A DNA stretch of 64,000 nt, taken from positions 12,193,729 through 12,257,728 of the forward strand of contig NC_033632.1 of NCBI RefSeq assembly GCF_001540865.1. Reading direction: 5' to 3'. Below the pieces are notes generated by a model. The model was not told where the DNA came from and ran no database searches. It saw only the letters and a list, made by a program, of their open reading frames with translations. The first letter of the stretch is position 1. Every line of letters starts with the position of its first letter. This DNA is from Ananas comosus (taxonomy: Eukaryota; Streptophyta; Magnoliopsida; Poales; Bromeliaceae). Of this stretch, positions 22,801-34,400 are shown one piece after another. A program made the position numbers and the translations under genes.

Positions 22801-24541
22801 AAAAAAAAAGAAAAAAAGAGATGCATGACAAAAATCCACACAAGATGTGTTCATCATGCACTCGTAAATTCGTAAACTCTTTAATGCACTGCGAATGGTG
22901 CTCAACACTCTTCCTCATGTGCGAACAGATTACAAAACCACCGGTAGTCTAGTTACTAGCGAAAAAATAGACCAGTAGTCTATGAAGTTTCGAACCCCCA
23001 TTTGTGCATAAATTTGAATATCGAGTCTTAGTATAGATAAGAGTTTTAGGTATCATTCAATTTTAAAAGTTTACGCTATTAGAGAACAGTATTTTCAATA
23101 TTCGTGTTTCTCAAAATATATATATATATACTCGAAAAAAATCTCTGTTATTGGTGATGCAACTCAAACAATCATCAACCCAAGAAATTAACCATAGTTA
23201 ATGACATCAATTAAAAGTACGCAAATTAAAAAGATTAAAAGAAGAGAAGAGGAGATCAACTTAATTAATTTACCCAGCGGTGATTGAGAGGAGCTACAAT
23301 TGCACCAATGTATGTGACAGCAAGGAACAGTTCTATGTACTCATCACTGTATACATACAACAACAAATTTAGAAAGAGAGTGTAAAAACCCCTCCCAAAA
23401 AAAAACCAAAAAAAAAGAGCACCAATTTATTTTCCAAAATTATTATATAAAACAAGACTTAATTGATACCCTTGTGTTGTGCATTATACTTTAGTGCTAT
23501 CGCGATATCACTACCGTTTGGTTAGGCGTTAAGAAAAAGCCAGTTTTCCAGAGATAGAGTTAAGTTCAGAGTTAAGGTGGGGTTAGAGTAATTTTGTGTT
23601 TGGTTGAGAATTGGAGTTAGTCGAGAATTAAATAAAATAATATTTGGTTGGAGTAGATGGGATAACAAGGATAGTGGGTAAAAAAATATTTTATTTGGTT
23701 GAAGTAGTGAGATAAGGTGGGGTTAGCTAACTCCACCTCCCAAATTGGGTGTTTGGGAATAACTTCGGAGTTAAGGGGTTATTCCACCCCTTAACCCCGA
23801 ACCAAACGGGTGCTTAGTGTTATCTTGTTTTGCAATCCTATACTATTTTATTTTCTCAAAGATATCACTAAAGTTATTTTCCTAATAAAGTTTTTAACAC
23901 TGTAATCTGATAAAATATCTTTGATGTTTTGAAAATAATTAAATGCATATTTTTTTCATCTAGACGGAATTAAAGAGAGTTATTTTTTAGGGAAAACTTC
24001 AAAATACCACTCCTGTGGCTTCACACTTTCTCACTTCAATATACAGTGGTTTAAAGTGTGTCAATTTAGTGTCATGTGGTTTATTTTTATTTTTTTATTA
24101 TCAATTTTACTAATTTTTTTTATTAAATCAGTAACAAAGTTAAAATTAAAAGACACTAAAGTAAATATTCGATAAATCTAAATAGGATATCTAAAGTTTT
24201 TTCTATATAATTTAACGAAATATTAGCGAAAAAGCTGAAGAAAATATAAAAATGAAACCACATGACACTAATTTGATATATTTTAAATCACTGAGTATTA
24301 AAGTGTGAAAGTGCGAAATCACAAGAGTGGCATCACTGTACTTTACGTCACCAAGATAATTGGAGTACCTGTTGAGCGCGGCGACGGCGACGACGCCGCC
24401 GACGCCGATGCCGTACTCCACCAGCCCGGCGGCGAGGCGCCGGACGCCGCCGGCGAGCTTCTCGCCGGAGGAGACGATGGTCGCCGCGGAGAGGGTCCGG
24501 CGGAGGCAGCTGCTCGCCACGTGGCCCCTCGAATGCGCCAT
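19619..24541 (-). CDS. AAE14: 2-succinylbenzoate-CoA ligase (AAE14/MenE type)
   Basis: Ten exons in descending order, all in frame: 24541-24369, 23346-23274, 22788-22617, 22061-21972, 21778-21681, 21402-21209, 21044-20917, 20806-20382, 20224-20016, 19745-19619, giving 562 residues. The ANL-superfamily enzyme activates o-succinylbenzoate with ATP and CoA in phylloquinone (vitamin K1) synthesis. Motifs include the P-loop FTSGTTGRPKG (residues 167-177), LCHIGGISS, HVLLPKFDAESA, KILNGGGGL, SAYGMTEACSS, WLDTGDIG, GRIKSGGENVYPEE and the terminal catalytic lysine in TTTGKIRRE. Length and motif order match plant AAE14. The C-terminus is SNL, a possible weak peroxisomal targeting tripeptide. The ATG at 24539-24541 follows an in-frame CUG/UUG-like leader without another ATG. 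Exon 8 has an (AAC/AGC)n insertion coding alternating N and S. Intron 1 holds two MITEs. Confidence 0.93.
20599..20626 (-). repeat. Coding trinucleotide repeat in ligase exon 8
   Basis: Alternating AAC and AGC/AGT codons produce NSNSNSNS in a surface loop between the CVGKAAPHVEL and LVGKILTRG blocks. The frame is kept. Confidence 0.8.
23513..23818. mobile_element. Tourist/hAT-like MITE in ligase intron 1
   Basis: The left end has ccgtttggttaggcgtt and the right end ccgaaccaaacgggtgctta, which are inverted forms of the common plant MITE end 'gcacccgtttggttc'. Interior words (atttggttgg, tggggttag) are repeated. Superfamily and exact target duplication are not clear. Confidence 0.6.
23990..24334. 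mobile_element. F3 fold-back MITE, copy b, next to a 5' splice site
   Basis: The left arm (tggcttcacactttctca, gtttaaagtgtgtcaattta) and right arm (aaaccacatgacactaattt, aaagtgcgaaatcacaagag) are inverted. The right end lies about 35 bases from the intron 1 donor (24367-24368) of the ligase gene. Confidence 0.75.
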
Positions 24542-24686
24542 TAACAACAACAACACTCTCTCTCTCTCTCTGCTTCTCTCTCTATTTCTCCGTTGGATTT
24601 TATTTTATTAATAATGTTAGGTAATGTACTGCGTTTGATGATGATGATAAGGTAAGGTAATGTAACTAATGGAAATGTGATGCTAG

Positions 24687-24748
24687 GATAAGGGAGGGGC
24701 CAATAGAAATGAGCCACGTGTTTGATGGAAAACTTTGTGAGCCACGTG
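24687..24748 (-). promoter_or_regulatory. Light-type promoter module: I-box, CCAAT, two G-boxes
   Basis: Upstream of the ligase ATG there are GATAAG (24687-24692), CCAAT (24700-24704) and two CCACGTG G-boxes (24714-24720, 24742-24748). Paired G-box and I-box motifs are common in promoters of photosynthesis-related genes, which fits phylloquinone synthesis. A cacgtcatc element lies near 24797. Confidence 0.5.
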
Positions 24749-25394
24749 ACAGGAGAATCCTAGGGCCGAGGAATTGTATACTGTCACACTTGCATCACGT
24801 CATCAATAACAAACTAATCACATCTCTTCTTTTCAAACAAAAATATAATAAAAATATTTTTTTACAATCATGATAAAACATATATTTCTAAAAAAAGATA
24901 TTTAATTGGTTTATTACGCCACCTCACCAATGCATCCTGTGCATTCTAAAATTTTTCTACTCGGTCAGCCAATTAAAATATATAATAATTATTAAAATTT
25001 TAAATTTTAAAAAATAATATAAAAAATTATGATTTTTTTTTGGATGTCTAAATTTATTTATATATATTATTCTCAGAGTAAGGAAGCCTACGATCAGGAA
25101 GAATTTATTACCCATTATATAAAGGCACTTCAAAATATTTATGTAAAGAGGCTACACCACTATCTTAAGTTATTAATAAGGAAGCCTTTGGTTTGGATTA
25201 TTCTGGCATGCAATTTTATCAAAATTATTATATTTGGTTCATCCGGTATATAATCTGTTCGGTATTATAGCATTATAAGAGAGATAAAATTACACCAAAA
25301 ATATTACCGAGGCGGGGTGTGTATTTTGGATTTCCAGAGGCGACTAATCTTACATATTATATAAAATTACAAGTTTATTCCTCCAACTTCTGAA

Positions 25395-25620
25395 ACTCTT
25401 TTAATACATCATTTTAAAAATTTTAATTTAAAATTTTAAATTGTCAACTTTTAAATTTTAAATTTTAAATTCTAATTTTTAATTTTTAAATTTAAATTTT
25501 TAATTTTAAAACTTCAAATTTCTTTCAAATTTTTAAATTTTAAATTTTAAACTTTAAACTTTAAACTTTAAATTTAAAATTTAAAATTTAAAATTTTAAA
25601 ATTTTAAATTATTTAAAATA
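25395..25620. repeat. (TTTAAAT)n low-complexity block
   Basis: Permuted ttttaaatttaaa words over about 220 bases, self-complementary in many registers. Confidence 0.9.
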
Positions 25621-25906
25621 TAATTTAGTAAAAAAATATTATTTTTAAACAATAAAAAATTTTGTAAAATATGGCTAAGAGCAATTTTGAAATAGACTAT
25701 ATTTTATTGTCAAGATTACTAAATTTTATAAACTGAACCAAATATAAATATTATAAACACTGTAATCCAACGTTACATTACTGTATTAAATCAAACGTGT
25801 TAATACAGTATCAGTAGTAATCTTATTGAGAAATTCAAAATATCTGAATATATCAAAATACTTTATAATATTACAGAACCAAAAACGGCGTTAGTAATGT
25901 TACACA

Positions 25907-26084
25907 TACACTCCTAAAAAAGGTATATGATATACACCAACCTATCCTCGGGTGGGATAACTTCTGCTATGGATACTAGTAGAAGCTACATCAGCTATAA
26001 ATCAACCCATCCTATACATCAACCCATCCTAGGGTGGATGGCTTCTACTAGTATCTATATATCATGCACCCTTATAGGAGTGTA
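25907..26084. mobile_element. Short fold-back MITE
   Basis: The arms tacactcctaaaaaaggtat and ataccc-type cccttataggagtgta are inverted, with tatgata/tatcatg next inward. Inside are caacctatcctcgggtggga and caacccatcctagggtgga, which form a second inverted and direct pair. About 178 bases, non-coding. Confidence 0.65.
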
Positions 26085-27090
26085 TAGGTAATTAGGTATG
26101 AATGTTTTGGAATAACTATTGAAAAATTTAAAAATTAAAAATATTTTAATTTTTCAATATTTTTAATTTTTCAAGTTATTTAAATTTTACTACTTTTAGT
26201 TTTAATAGTTTTTGTTAAATTTAAATTTAATTTCAAATATCCAAAATATGCTTGTATAGAGTAACAATAATTTTAAAGAAAAATTTATTTGAATTTGAAT
26301 ATCTATCATACAATTCATAAGCCAAAGTTTTTATACATGAGTTGATTTTTTGAATAGTACGAAATACCAATAATGTTTTTCATGAAATATTTTCCACTAA
26401 AGCAAACAAATTTATACATTATTTTTTTCTCCCTATTTCAAGAACTTGTATTCAGATTTATAGAAATCTGGCGTAATATAACTCGATCACGTGGGGTGAT
26501 GACCGGAGAGAAAGCAAGAGAAGGAATGGCTAGAGTGTTTATATAGTGAATGCCACAAGGGAGTGGACAGGGACGAAGCTAGCACTCTATTATGAGAAGG
26601 GCCAAAATATATACAAATCAAATTTTAGCAAATACACAAAATTTACCTAGTCAAATTTTTTATGGGAAAATATATTGACTAAATAATTAGTGTAAAAAAG
26701 CATTACCTTTTTTTATTTATACTTACTCAACTTCTAATTATTTTATTTATATTATTTCACTCAAATATTTTTGAAATTTACTAAATCTAATAGTAATTCA
26801 GTGAATGATTTAATTTCTTAATTTTTACTAAATATAATTGTGATAATTGATGACTATTAGTTGACTATTAACTTTATATAACCTTTAATTTAATTAAATA
26901 AAAAGATTATCTAAAACAATTAGAAGTTATAAAGGTACTAAATAAAAAAATAAAAATAAACTCAGAATTGAGAGAGCACCATATTAGCACCAAGAACTTT
27001 TTAAAATAAACTCAACATACTTTTAAAATTAAATAAAAATTTTTAAAAAAATTATATATGTAAAGGACTAATATGCAAATTATGAAAAGT

Positions 27091-27108
27091 TGGGGGGCCA
27101 TGGCCCCC
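27091..27108. repeat. GC palindrome ggggggccatggcccccc
   Basis: Perfect 18-base palindrome in an AT-rich setting. It is conspicuous but isolated. Confidence 0.85.
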
Positions 27109-27518
27109 CAGCCACCACATAGCTCAGTCCCGAGTGGATATGCAATAAAATATAGTATAAAAGTAAGAATGTAAGTAATTCTACCGACTTTAAATTAATT
27201 ACATATTAAAATATTTATCTAACATATTATTTTATATAAAATATATATAACAAGAAATTTTTAAAATTATGAGATTTTTACAAACTGCCCCATGAATGTT
27301 GAGCCCATGGTAATTTTTATATTGGTATACTTTGTGAATCACAAAAAATATATGATTCAAAATATGAAATCATTCAATACAATTTTTTTTGCAAATTATA
27401 ATGCATATAACCATCACTTTATAGATAACTCCAAACATATTATAAAAAGTAAGGATATAAATAATTGTACTGAGTGTAAATTAATTACATATTATAAAAT
27501 ATAGTACTGCAAATGTAG

Positions 27519-27977
27519 GGATGTCAATGGGTATGGATAACCGAATTTTATCCAAATCCGAACCCGAATGAAACGGATATATCCGATGGATATGGATATC
27601 AAAAATAAAAACCCGACGGATATGGATTCGGATATGGATTTTGATTGTCCCCGACCCGAACCAGAACCCGACCCGAAGCCGACCCAAACCCGAATTTATT
27701 TTGTATTTTATATATATAAAATTTGATGTTAGTTGAATTTGTATTTTTTAATATATTATAGTATTTTGAAATATGGACAAAAATAATAATTATTTCGGGT
27801 CACAATTTTTCAGGGTTCGGATTTGGGTTCGGTTTCGGATTTTTGATCGGTTCGGGTTGGATACTGGATTTTTAAAATCCGTCGGTTCGGGTTTCGGGTT
27901 CGGGTCTCGGGTTTGGAGTCGGGTTCGGGTTCAGTTTTTTAAAAATCCGCCCCGAATCCGACCCGTTGACATCTCTA
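27519..27977. mobile_element. F5 element, copy a, with 11-bp target duplication
   Basis: The ends ggatgtcaatgggtat and cccgttgacatctcta are inverted, and the element is flanked by tgcaaatgtag on both sides (27508-27518, 27978-27988). The arms carry degenerate CCGAAC / GTTCGG repeats (aacccgaat, gggttcgg, tcgggtttcgg). The duplication length resembles Mutator-like elements. The open frames in it come from the repeats and are not genes. Confidence 0.8.
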
Positions 27978-28470
27978 TGCAAATGTAGTATAGATATTAT
28001 ATATATTTGATTTCCACCAATATCTCAATTTTATATAAAAAAGAAAATTAACAAAAAAAAAAAGCTGAATAAGTGGTTATTTTATATAACAAGAAATTTT
28101 AAAATTATGCAATTTTTACAAATTGCCTCATTGAGCTTATAGTGTGCTTTTATATATGTTGCCTCGTGAATCACAAAAAATGTATGATTTCATACAAATA
28201 TCATGACATTAAATCACATTACCACATTCATAAGTCATGACCATCACTTTATAGATAACTCCATATTTAATGAAAGCATTCATTAAATATCTAACTCAAA
28301 TTCAAATTTAGATTCAGACATGAAATTAAAAATATGTATATATTTAAAGATTCAGATTCGAATTCAAATTTAGATCTACCATTCTTCTTTGGAATTAGAT
28401 TAGGCTTATCGAATCTCAAACTAATGTTAATATGTTCATTCAACGTGTGTGTGTGTGTGTGTATAGTGAG

Positions 28471-28779
28471 GCTACTATGCTATCAGAAGCACGGAGCCTT
28501 CCGTGCTTCCAGCTCGTTTTTGATGTTGCGACTTTCGAATTGTCGATCGGCTCCGTTAAACTTGATCTAGAGTATTTGGAGTACCTAGAAAATAAATTTT
28601 GTTATTTTTCGATATCATTTGCCTAGTGATCGAATGGGCTCAAAATCAACAAATTTCAATGGCCGTAGTGAGCCGTTTGCAAGTTTAACGGTGTAGAAAT
28701 ATTCAAATCACGTAAAATTTTGATAGAAAATTCTTTATACTATATAAAACAAGATCAATATCTTTGATTTAAAATTTTN
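28471..28779. mobile_element. F2 fold-back MITE, copy b, only the left arm assembled
   Basis: It starts gctactatgctatcagaagc after a (GT)n tract, followed by the terminal palindrome agcacggagccttccgtgct and the F2 core. Sequence similarity stops at a single N (28779), near where the hairpin apex should be, and the right arm is missing. Confidence 0.75.
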
Positions 28780-29544
28780 CTATCTTTTTATTATAAATTC
28801 AGAAACCTTAAAATATACTGACATTTTTTTTTATTTTAATTTTATATTTTTATTATCTGATTTCCATTTATATGTCATCCCTATTAAGTTTTCATCCGTG
28901 ATAGAATAACAACAATTTTGACAGCTAGAAAGATAAATTTATTTAAATTTGAATATTCAAAAAAAAAAAAAACCATTTCATCAAGCAGGTTAAAAAATAT
29001 ATTCTATTTTTTAGATTGTGCCCACAGTTCACATCACAAATGTAGAAAACCCTGAGAATTTTAATTAGAAATTATGCACTAAGCTTCTCAATCTAATTTT
29101 CCCTCTCAACATTCTCTAAAACCATCCGCGACTCTCAAAATTTTGATTTTACTATTTAATTTTTTTATTTTATTTAATTCGAGTCGGTCAGCGACAATTT
29201 GACTTCAAAATTTAATTCGATAGCTAGCTTACTTCAATAAATTTATACCCACGAAAATTTATATCTGTAGAGACTAACACCACATTCAAATTTTAAAGTT
29301 AAAATAGAGTTGAACGACTCAATTTTATTAAATCAAAACAAAAACAAAATTAAAAGTTACATCCACGAGAAAAACAGGGACAAAAATTACAATTTAATTT
29401 GCTTCAAAAAACTAACCATACTTAATTACCCTAATAACTAATCTAATCATCAACCTAACAAACTAAACTAAACCATTTCTATACTGTATCCCATTTTTTC
29501 CGAATATCCAAATCTTTTTGACTCTCTAAAAATATATCCGCATC
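28780..29544. other. Intergenic, no gene recognised
   Basis: AT-rich single-copy-looking sequence between an F2 and an F4 element. Nothing recognisable. Confidence 0.5.
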
Positions 29545-29554
29545 CATATTCCAC

Positions 29555-30340
29555 AGGCTTTTTTTGCATTTAGATCCCTGACAAATTTTTATTTTAAAAA
29601 TAGTCCTGTCAAAATTTAATTTACAAAAATGGCCCTGCGCCTGCCACGCAGTCGTCACGTCAGTGCCACGCGGGCAGGGTTGGGCCCGTGTGTTAAGTTG
29701 AACACGGTGAACCATTCACCGTGTTCAAACACGGTGAATGGTTCACCGTGTTTAGTACGTATTTTTTGATACATATATTGAAAAGTCGAATAAGGAATAG
29801 AGATGTCAATAGGTATGGATATCCGAAATATTATCCGAATCCAAACCCGAATAAATTATATATATATATATATATATAATTTATTTTTATTTATTTATAC
29901 AATATATAAAATATTTAATAATTTTTATTTCTTANNNNNNNNNNNNNNNNNNNNNGTTGGATGAAGATCTAAGGAATAAAAATTATTAAATATTTTACAT
30001 ATTGTATGAATAAACAAAAATAAATTACGTGTATATATATATAATTTATTCGGGTTTGGATTCGGATAATATTTCGGGTATCCATACTTATTGACATCCC
30101 TACTCCTTATTCCACTTTTCAATATACAAAAAATATGTAAGAAACACGGTGAACCATTCAACGTGTTTAGACACGGTGAATGATTCACCGTGTTCAACTT
30201 AATACCCTGGCCCCAGTCCTGCCCGCGTGGCGCTGACGTGGCGCCTGCGTGGCAGGGACAGGGCCATTTTTGCAATTTTAATTTTGATAGGGCTATTTTT
30301 AAAATAAAAATTGCTCGGGGGGCTATTTGCAAAAAAAGCC
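29555..30340. mobile_element. F4 fold-back element with 10-bp target duplication
   Basis: Arms of about 380 bases are inverted from aggctttttttgca to tgcaaaaaaagcc. Flanking catattccac (29545-29554 and 30341-30350) is a direct 10-bp duplication. Each arm carries tgccacgcag, gtgccacgcgggcagg and a tandem pair of 25-27 base palindromes (29701-29753; 30142-30194) of the form AACACGGTGAA..TTCACCGTGTT. Toward the apex both arms contain F5-like sequence (gatgtcaataggtatggata). The apex is an N gap. The duplication length and fold-back form suggest a Mutator-like origin. Confidence 0.8.
29935..29955. other. Assembly gap, 21 N
   Basis: Run of N exactly at the predicted apex of the F4 inverted repeat. 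Any open frame reported across it is meaningless. Confidence 0.99.
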
Positions 30341-30350
30341 CATATTCCAC

Positions 30351-30810
30351 CGAATCCAAATATGTTTTTCTAAATTTTATTTTAATAAATTTCAGCCTAA
30401 TTTTATTTTAATAAATTTTAGAAATCTTAAAATTTAGTGGCAGATTTTTTTTTTTTTTTATTTTAGTTTTGTATCTAAATTGTTTTCCCCCAAATATGAA
30501 TTTAAATTTTAGTATCCAACTAATATCCAAAATAGAGCACGTACTCTCTAATTCATATCTGATCTGTTTTCTTTTCTATTAAAATAATAACAATCATAAC
30601 AGATAAAAAAAATAATTTTTTTTAAATTTGAACATTCAAAAATAATTCGATAAGTGCTTATTTAAATAGAACTATTAAAAATTATATATATAAATAACTC
30701 TTTTCCGAAAAATATCCCCATATAGCTTCTTAACAAAGCAAATAATAAAAAAAAAAAGGTGATATATCATTTTTTTTTTCTTTTTAATTCCAAAAGAAAA
30801 GGCTTGAACT
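30351..30810. other. Intergenic, no gene recognised
   Basis: AT-rich sequence between the F4 and F5 elements. It includes a T-run near 30447-30459. Nothing recognised. Confidence 0.5.
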
Positions 30811-30819
30811 ATTTGCACT

Positions 30820-31254
30820 GGATTTCAATGGTTACAGAAATATGAAATTTTATCCGAATCCGAATCCGAACTCAAAAGCAGATTTATCCGATACTGAGCA
30901 GATATAATTTCGAATATGAATATAAAAAAGAAAAAAAAAAGGACTCGACAGATATGAATTCAAATATGAATTTTGACGTACAGGACCCAATCCCAAACCC
31001 GAACATGATCCAAATCTGAATTTATTTTACATTACATGTAATATGTATATAAAAATTCGTTAAATTTATATTTTAAAATTTTAGATTTAATGTAATATAT
31101 TTTAAAATATTGAAAAGAGAAAATAATTGTTTCTGGTTCGGATTTTTGGATTCGGATTTCAAATTTTTAGTCAGGTTAGGGTTTGGATATGAATTTTTAA
31201 AATCTGGCATGTTCGGATTTGGGCTTTTGAAAATCCGGCTGGTCGACATCCCTA
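30820..31254. mobile_element. F5 element, copy b, with 9-bp target duplication
   Basis: The ends ggatttcaatggttac and ggtcgacatcccta correspond to those of the copy at 27519. atttgcact flanks it on both sides (30811-30819, 31255-31263). The arms carry tccgaatccgaatccgaa and ggttcggatttttgg repeats. Confidence 0.75.
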
Positions 31255-31425
31255 ATTTGCACTCAGATCCAAAGATATCCAATTTTTCCACATTCACCCA
31301 CAATATTCCAGAAACAAACTCAGATCACAGTTCACACCAGACCAAAACAAATGGAGAAAAAAACCTAAGAATTTTAAGAAAAAATCATGCACTAATTTAT
31401 AAAAAAATAACAAAAAAACTAATTT

Positions 31426-34400
31426 CTACTTCTGTTTCAAATGCTTCTGCTTCTCAACTTCCTCTGAAGCCAATCTCTCCTTGCTCGCGAGCCCATCATT
31501 AGAACTGCAAATCTGCGACTTGATGATCCTGAATCCGAGCTTCTTTTTCTCGCGCCCCAACTTCTCGATATCCTCTCTTAGGCTCGAACACTCCTTCTCG
31601 AGCTCGGAAACTCGGTTTCGCATGCTATCCATGCCCAGCTTCAGCACCTGATGTTCTCTATTTGAAACTTGCACCCCGCTCTGGAGCGGCCTCGAGCCGT
31701 CGAGGTTGTCGGACATGAGCAAGCAACCCGCGATGGAGCTTCGGAGGTGCAGCTGCTCGAAGAAGAGCACCTGCACGACGGCTCGTAGCGGAAGCCGCTC
31801 GTTCTGCGCGGCGTGCGTGCACGCCTCGAGGGAGAGCTTCTGGCAGTCCATCAGCCGGCACAGCTCCTCACGCTCCGACTCCTGAAGCCACGGATGCGCC
31901 TACGCACAATGTTGTAAAAGTGCATGAGTATAACAAATTCGCATGAACAAAATATAGCATAAAAAGTAAAAATTGTTCATAAAATCACTCCGATTATACA
32001 TCCTTTGCGTATATAAGAATTCACGGAGTCGGTTACCTTCAAATAAATGTCGATGGCGCGGTATAATCCATCATCCAATGGCCGAGCATAGTCCGGTACA
32101 GCCGTGATCAGAGATTGAAATTTCGATAGCTTTAGATTCACATCTGGCGCAACCTCTGCAAGATAATTATCGATCAATTTCGCGACCGTCGTGATTGGCG
32201 TTAGAGAAGGGGACCCCAAAATTAATTGCTCGTCTTCGACCAGAGCAGGTGAGGCCCCGCCAAAATTGTCCTGATCCATAGCTACGAAATGATCGAGAAT
32301 TCTCTGAACACGATCCACATCGTAAAGTGTTTCGACCGCTTCAGAAATGTTCGGTATCAACAAATCCTCCAGAGCGGCTTGGTCTAGTTGCATCCCTATT
32401 CTCCTCTCCAGATTCGACAAGCACTTCTCGCTGGCTCGCAAGATAATAGCTGTTCGAAGAAGCCCGAATAAGATTCTCGAAGAAGCCAAGCCCTTTTGGA
32501 ATGGAAGGAGCTGATCGATCTCCTCGAGCAGATGCTTCTGCTCTTCTTCCGATAGAGAACTAGCTAAAACTTTGGAATCAAAACGGCAACTAGTATCGCT
32601 CACGCTTTCGCGCCGATTAAGGCCGGGTAAATGCCTTTTAGCGTAAAAGCTGATCGACCCGGCAATGAGTTCTTGCGTAACTCCTCGCGACTCCATCACC
32701 GAGATCAGCTTCTTGTATAAAGGGAGGCTTAAAGACGATACATCCTCGTACCACCAATCCGAGCTCCTATTTATCGGTTTCGCCCCGGTGCTTATTCCAT
32801 TCCAGAGAACGCTCCCTCCGGGACTCTGCGAAGGGCCGATCTGCATGATCGGCCAACCGAACATATTGGGATCGGTGCTTGCTTTTCTGGCCAAGGACTC
32901 GATCAATCGCTTAACAATTTGAAGTTCTTCGGCTCGAGGAAGAACATCATCGCAAGTTTGAAGCGCCCTTATCGTGTCTTTCCAGCCTCTGAGCACGTAC
33001 CGGTTGAGGAAGTCGTCAGATTGGGAAACCAAATTGCCCTCGGAGATCTCTTCGGTCATCTCGAGATAATCGGCCGCGCATCGTAAGTACACGACATTTG
33101 AGGCGGTTAGCTCGAACTTTATATTGTAGCAGAACTTCGCGGCGAGCTCGAACGCTTTGGGGCCGAAAGGAATGTCGGTTAGATTTACGCTGCAACCCTC
33201 TTCTCCCTCTTCCGGTTTCTCTCTGATCAGCTTTTCCAGTAAGCCGCTTTTAGATAATAGAGGGAACTGCAACACAGAAATGAGTTTAACAATGAAAATA
33301 TATCAAAGTATAGCCTCGAATTCACAAAATCATCTTAAAGGATAACGATAAGATTGAGAAAAATTAAACAAGAAAAAAAGTTAACCTTGTGAAGATGGAA
33401 TAATACTTCGCCAACCTCTATGGTTATATCGCTGGGAAGACCGGTTGTACAAAACCTGCAAACTCAGATTTAATTTATCGGCAGGTCAGAAACAACGCGA
33501 CAGTATATATATATGCGAAAAATTGACAGGAATTATTTTACAGAATTCGGCACAACCGATGCGTCTCAAATACAGATCAAGCATACAAGCATCTCATTGC
33601 TTTCCGTGCGACGTGAAAAATCGCCCCAGGAAAAGTTTTATCAACAAAGATCGTAAAGAAACATAGGAAGCAGAGGCAAGCGAGCGGCGCATCATAAACT
33701 CCACAAAATCTTAATTTATCAAATTCATCTAAGATTCAGTGAAATATATCGATCACGCTCAAATTGATCCATTCTAGATAAATATGTTTCTTTTATTTGA
33801 CGAGTAACATGAACTGTTTAATCATACTTTGGCCTTAAAATTGGACAAATAGCTCACAAACTAGTCGCAAATGATCACTCGCTTTCCTTTTACTTCTTTA
33901 AATAACCATAAATTTCTTCTATCGCTTAGTCTTTTTCGGCTTAAAATCAATACGATGTGTCTAAGAAGCATTCTCTTACATCGGCGCTTAGACCAAGAGA
34001 AACTACGCGCACCAAGCACAGTTCTGATAAATAACAATCCTACTCAAAGTAAAACTTAAACATATTAAGCTAATAGCTCACTGATATCATTTTTTTTTTC
34101 TTTTTTTTTGCCATAATGCAACATTTAATCAACATTTAAAAAGCGTACAAATCTTACTTGAACTATAGCGCTGAAGTTATTTTGGTTCTAGCACTTTTCA
34201 TCGAAACTTACAAGCAACTTCAACTTCTTTTGACAGATTTTTCCATAAACCAACGGAATAATGTTCAATGTTCTACTACTCGACAAAATATTTCGTAACT
34301 TCTATTCGCAGATCTTAGCAAGTTCAGTCCTATTTCAAAACGCGCAATAGTTTCAGATTCACGGGAATCTGATGCTGCGAATTCGATGGTAACAACACTT

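Larger units (their letters stand above)
24750..27507. other. Long AT-rich intergenic region
   Basis: No gene recognised. It contains a low-complexity ttttaaat block, one small fold-back element at 25907-26084, and a segment at 26530-27140 of the type often found beside decayed transposons (ggggggccatggcccccc near 27091-27108). Confidence 0.5.

Noticed and set aside
27481..27988. Frames reading alternating aromatic and glycine/arginine residues
   Set aside because: They translate the CCGAAC/GTTCGG repeats of the F5 element.
29925..30359. Open frame running into the N gap
   Set aside because: It crosses unknown bases at the hairpin apex and otherwise translates the F4 arm.
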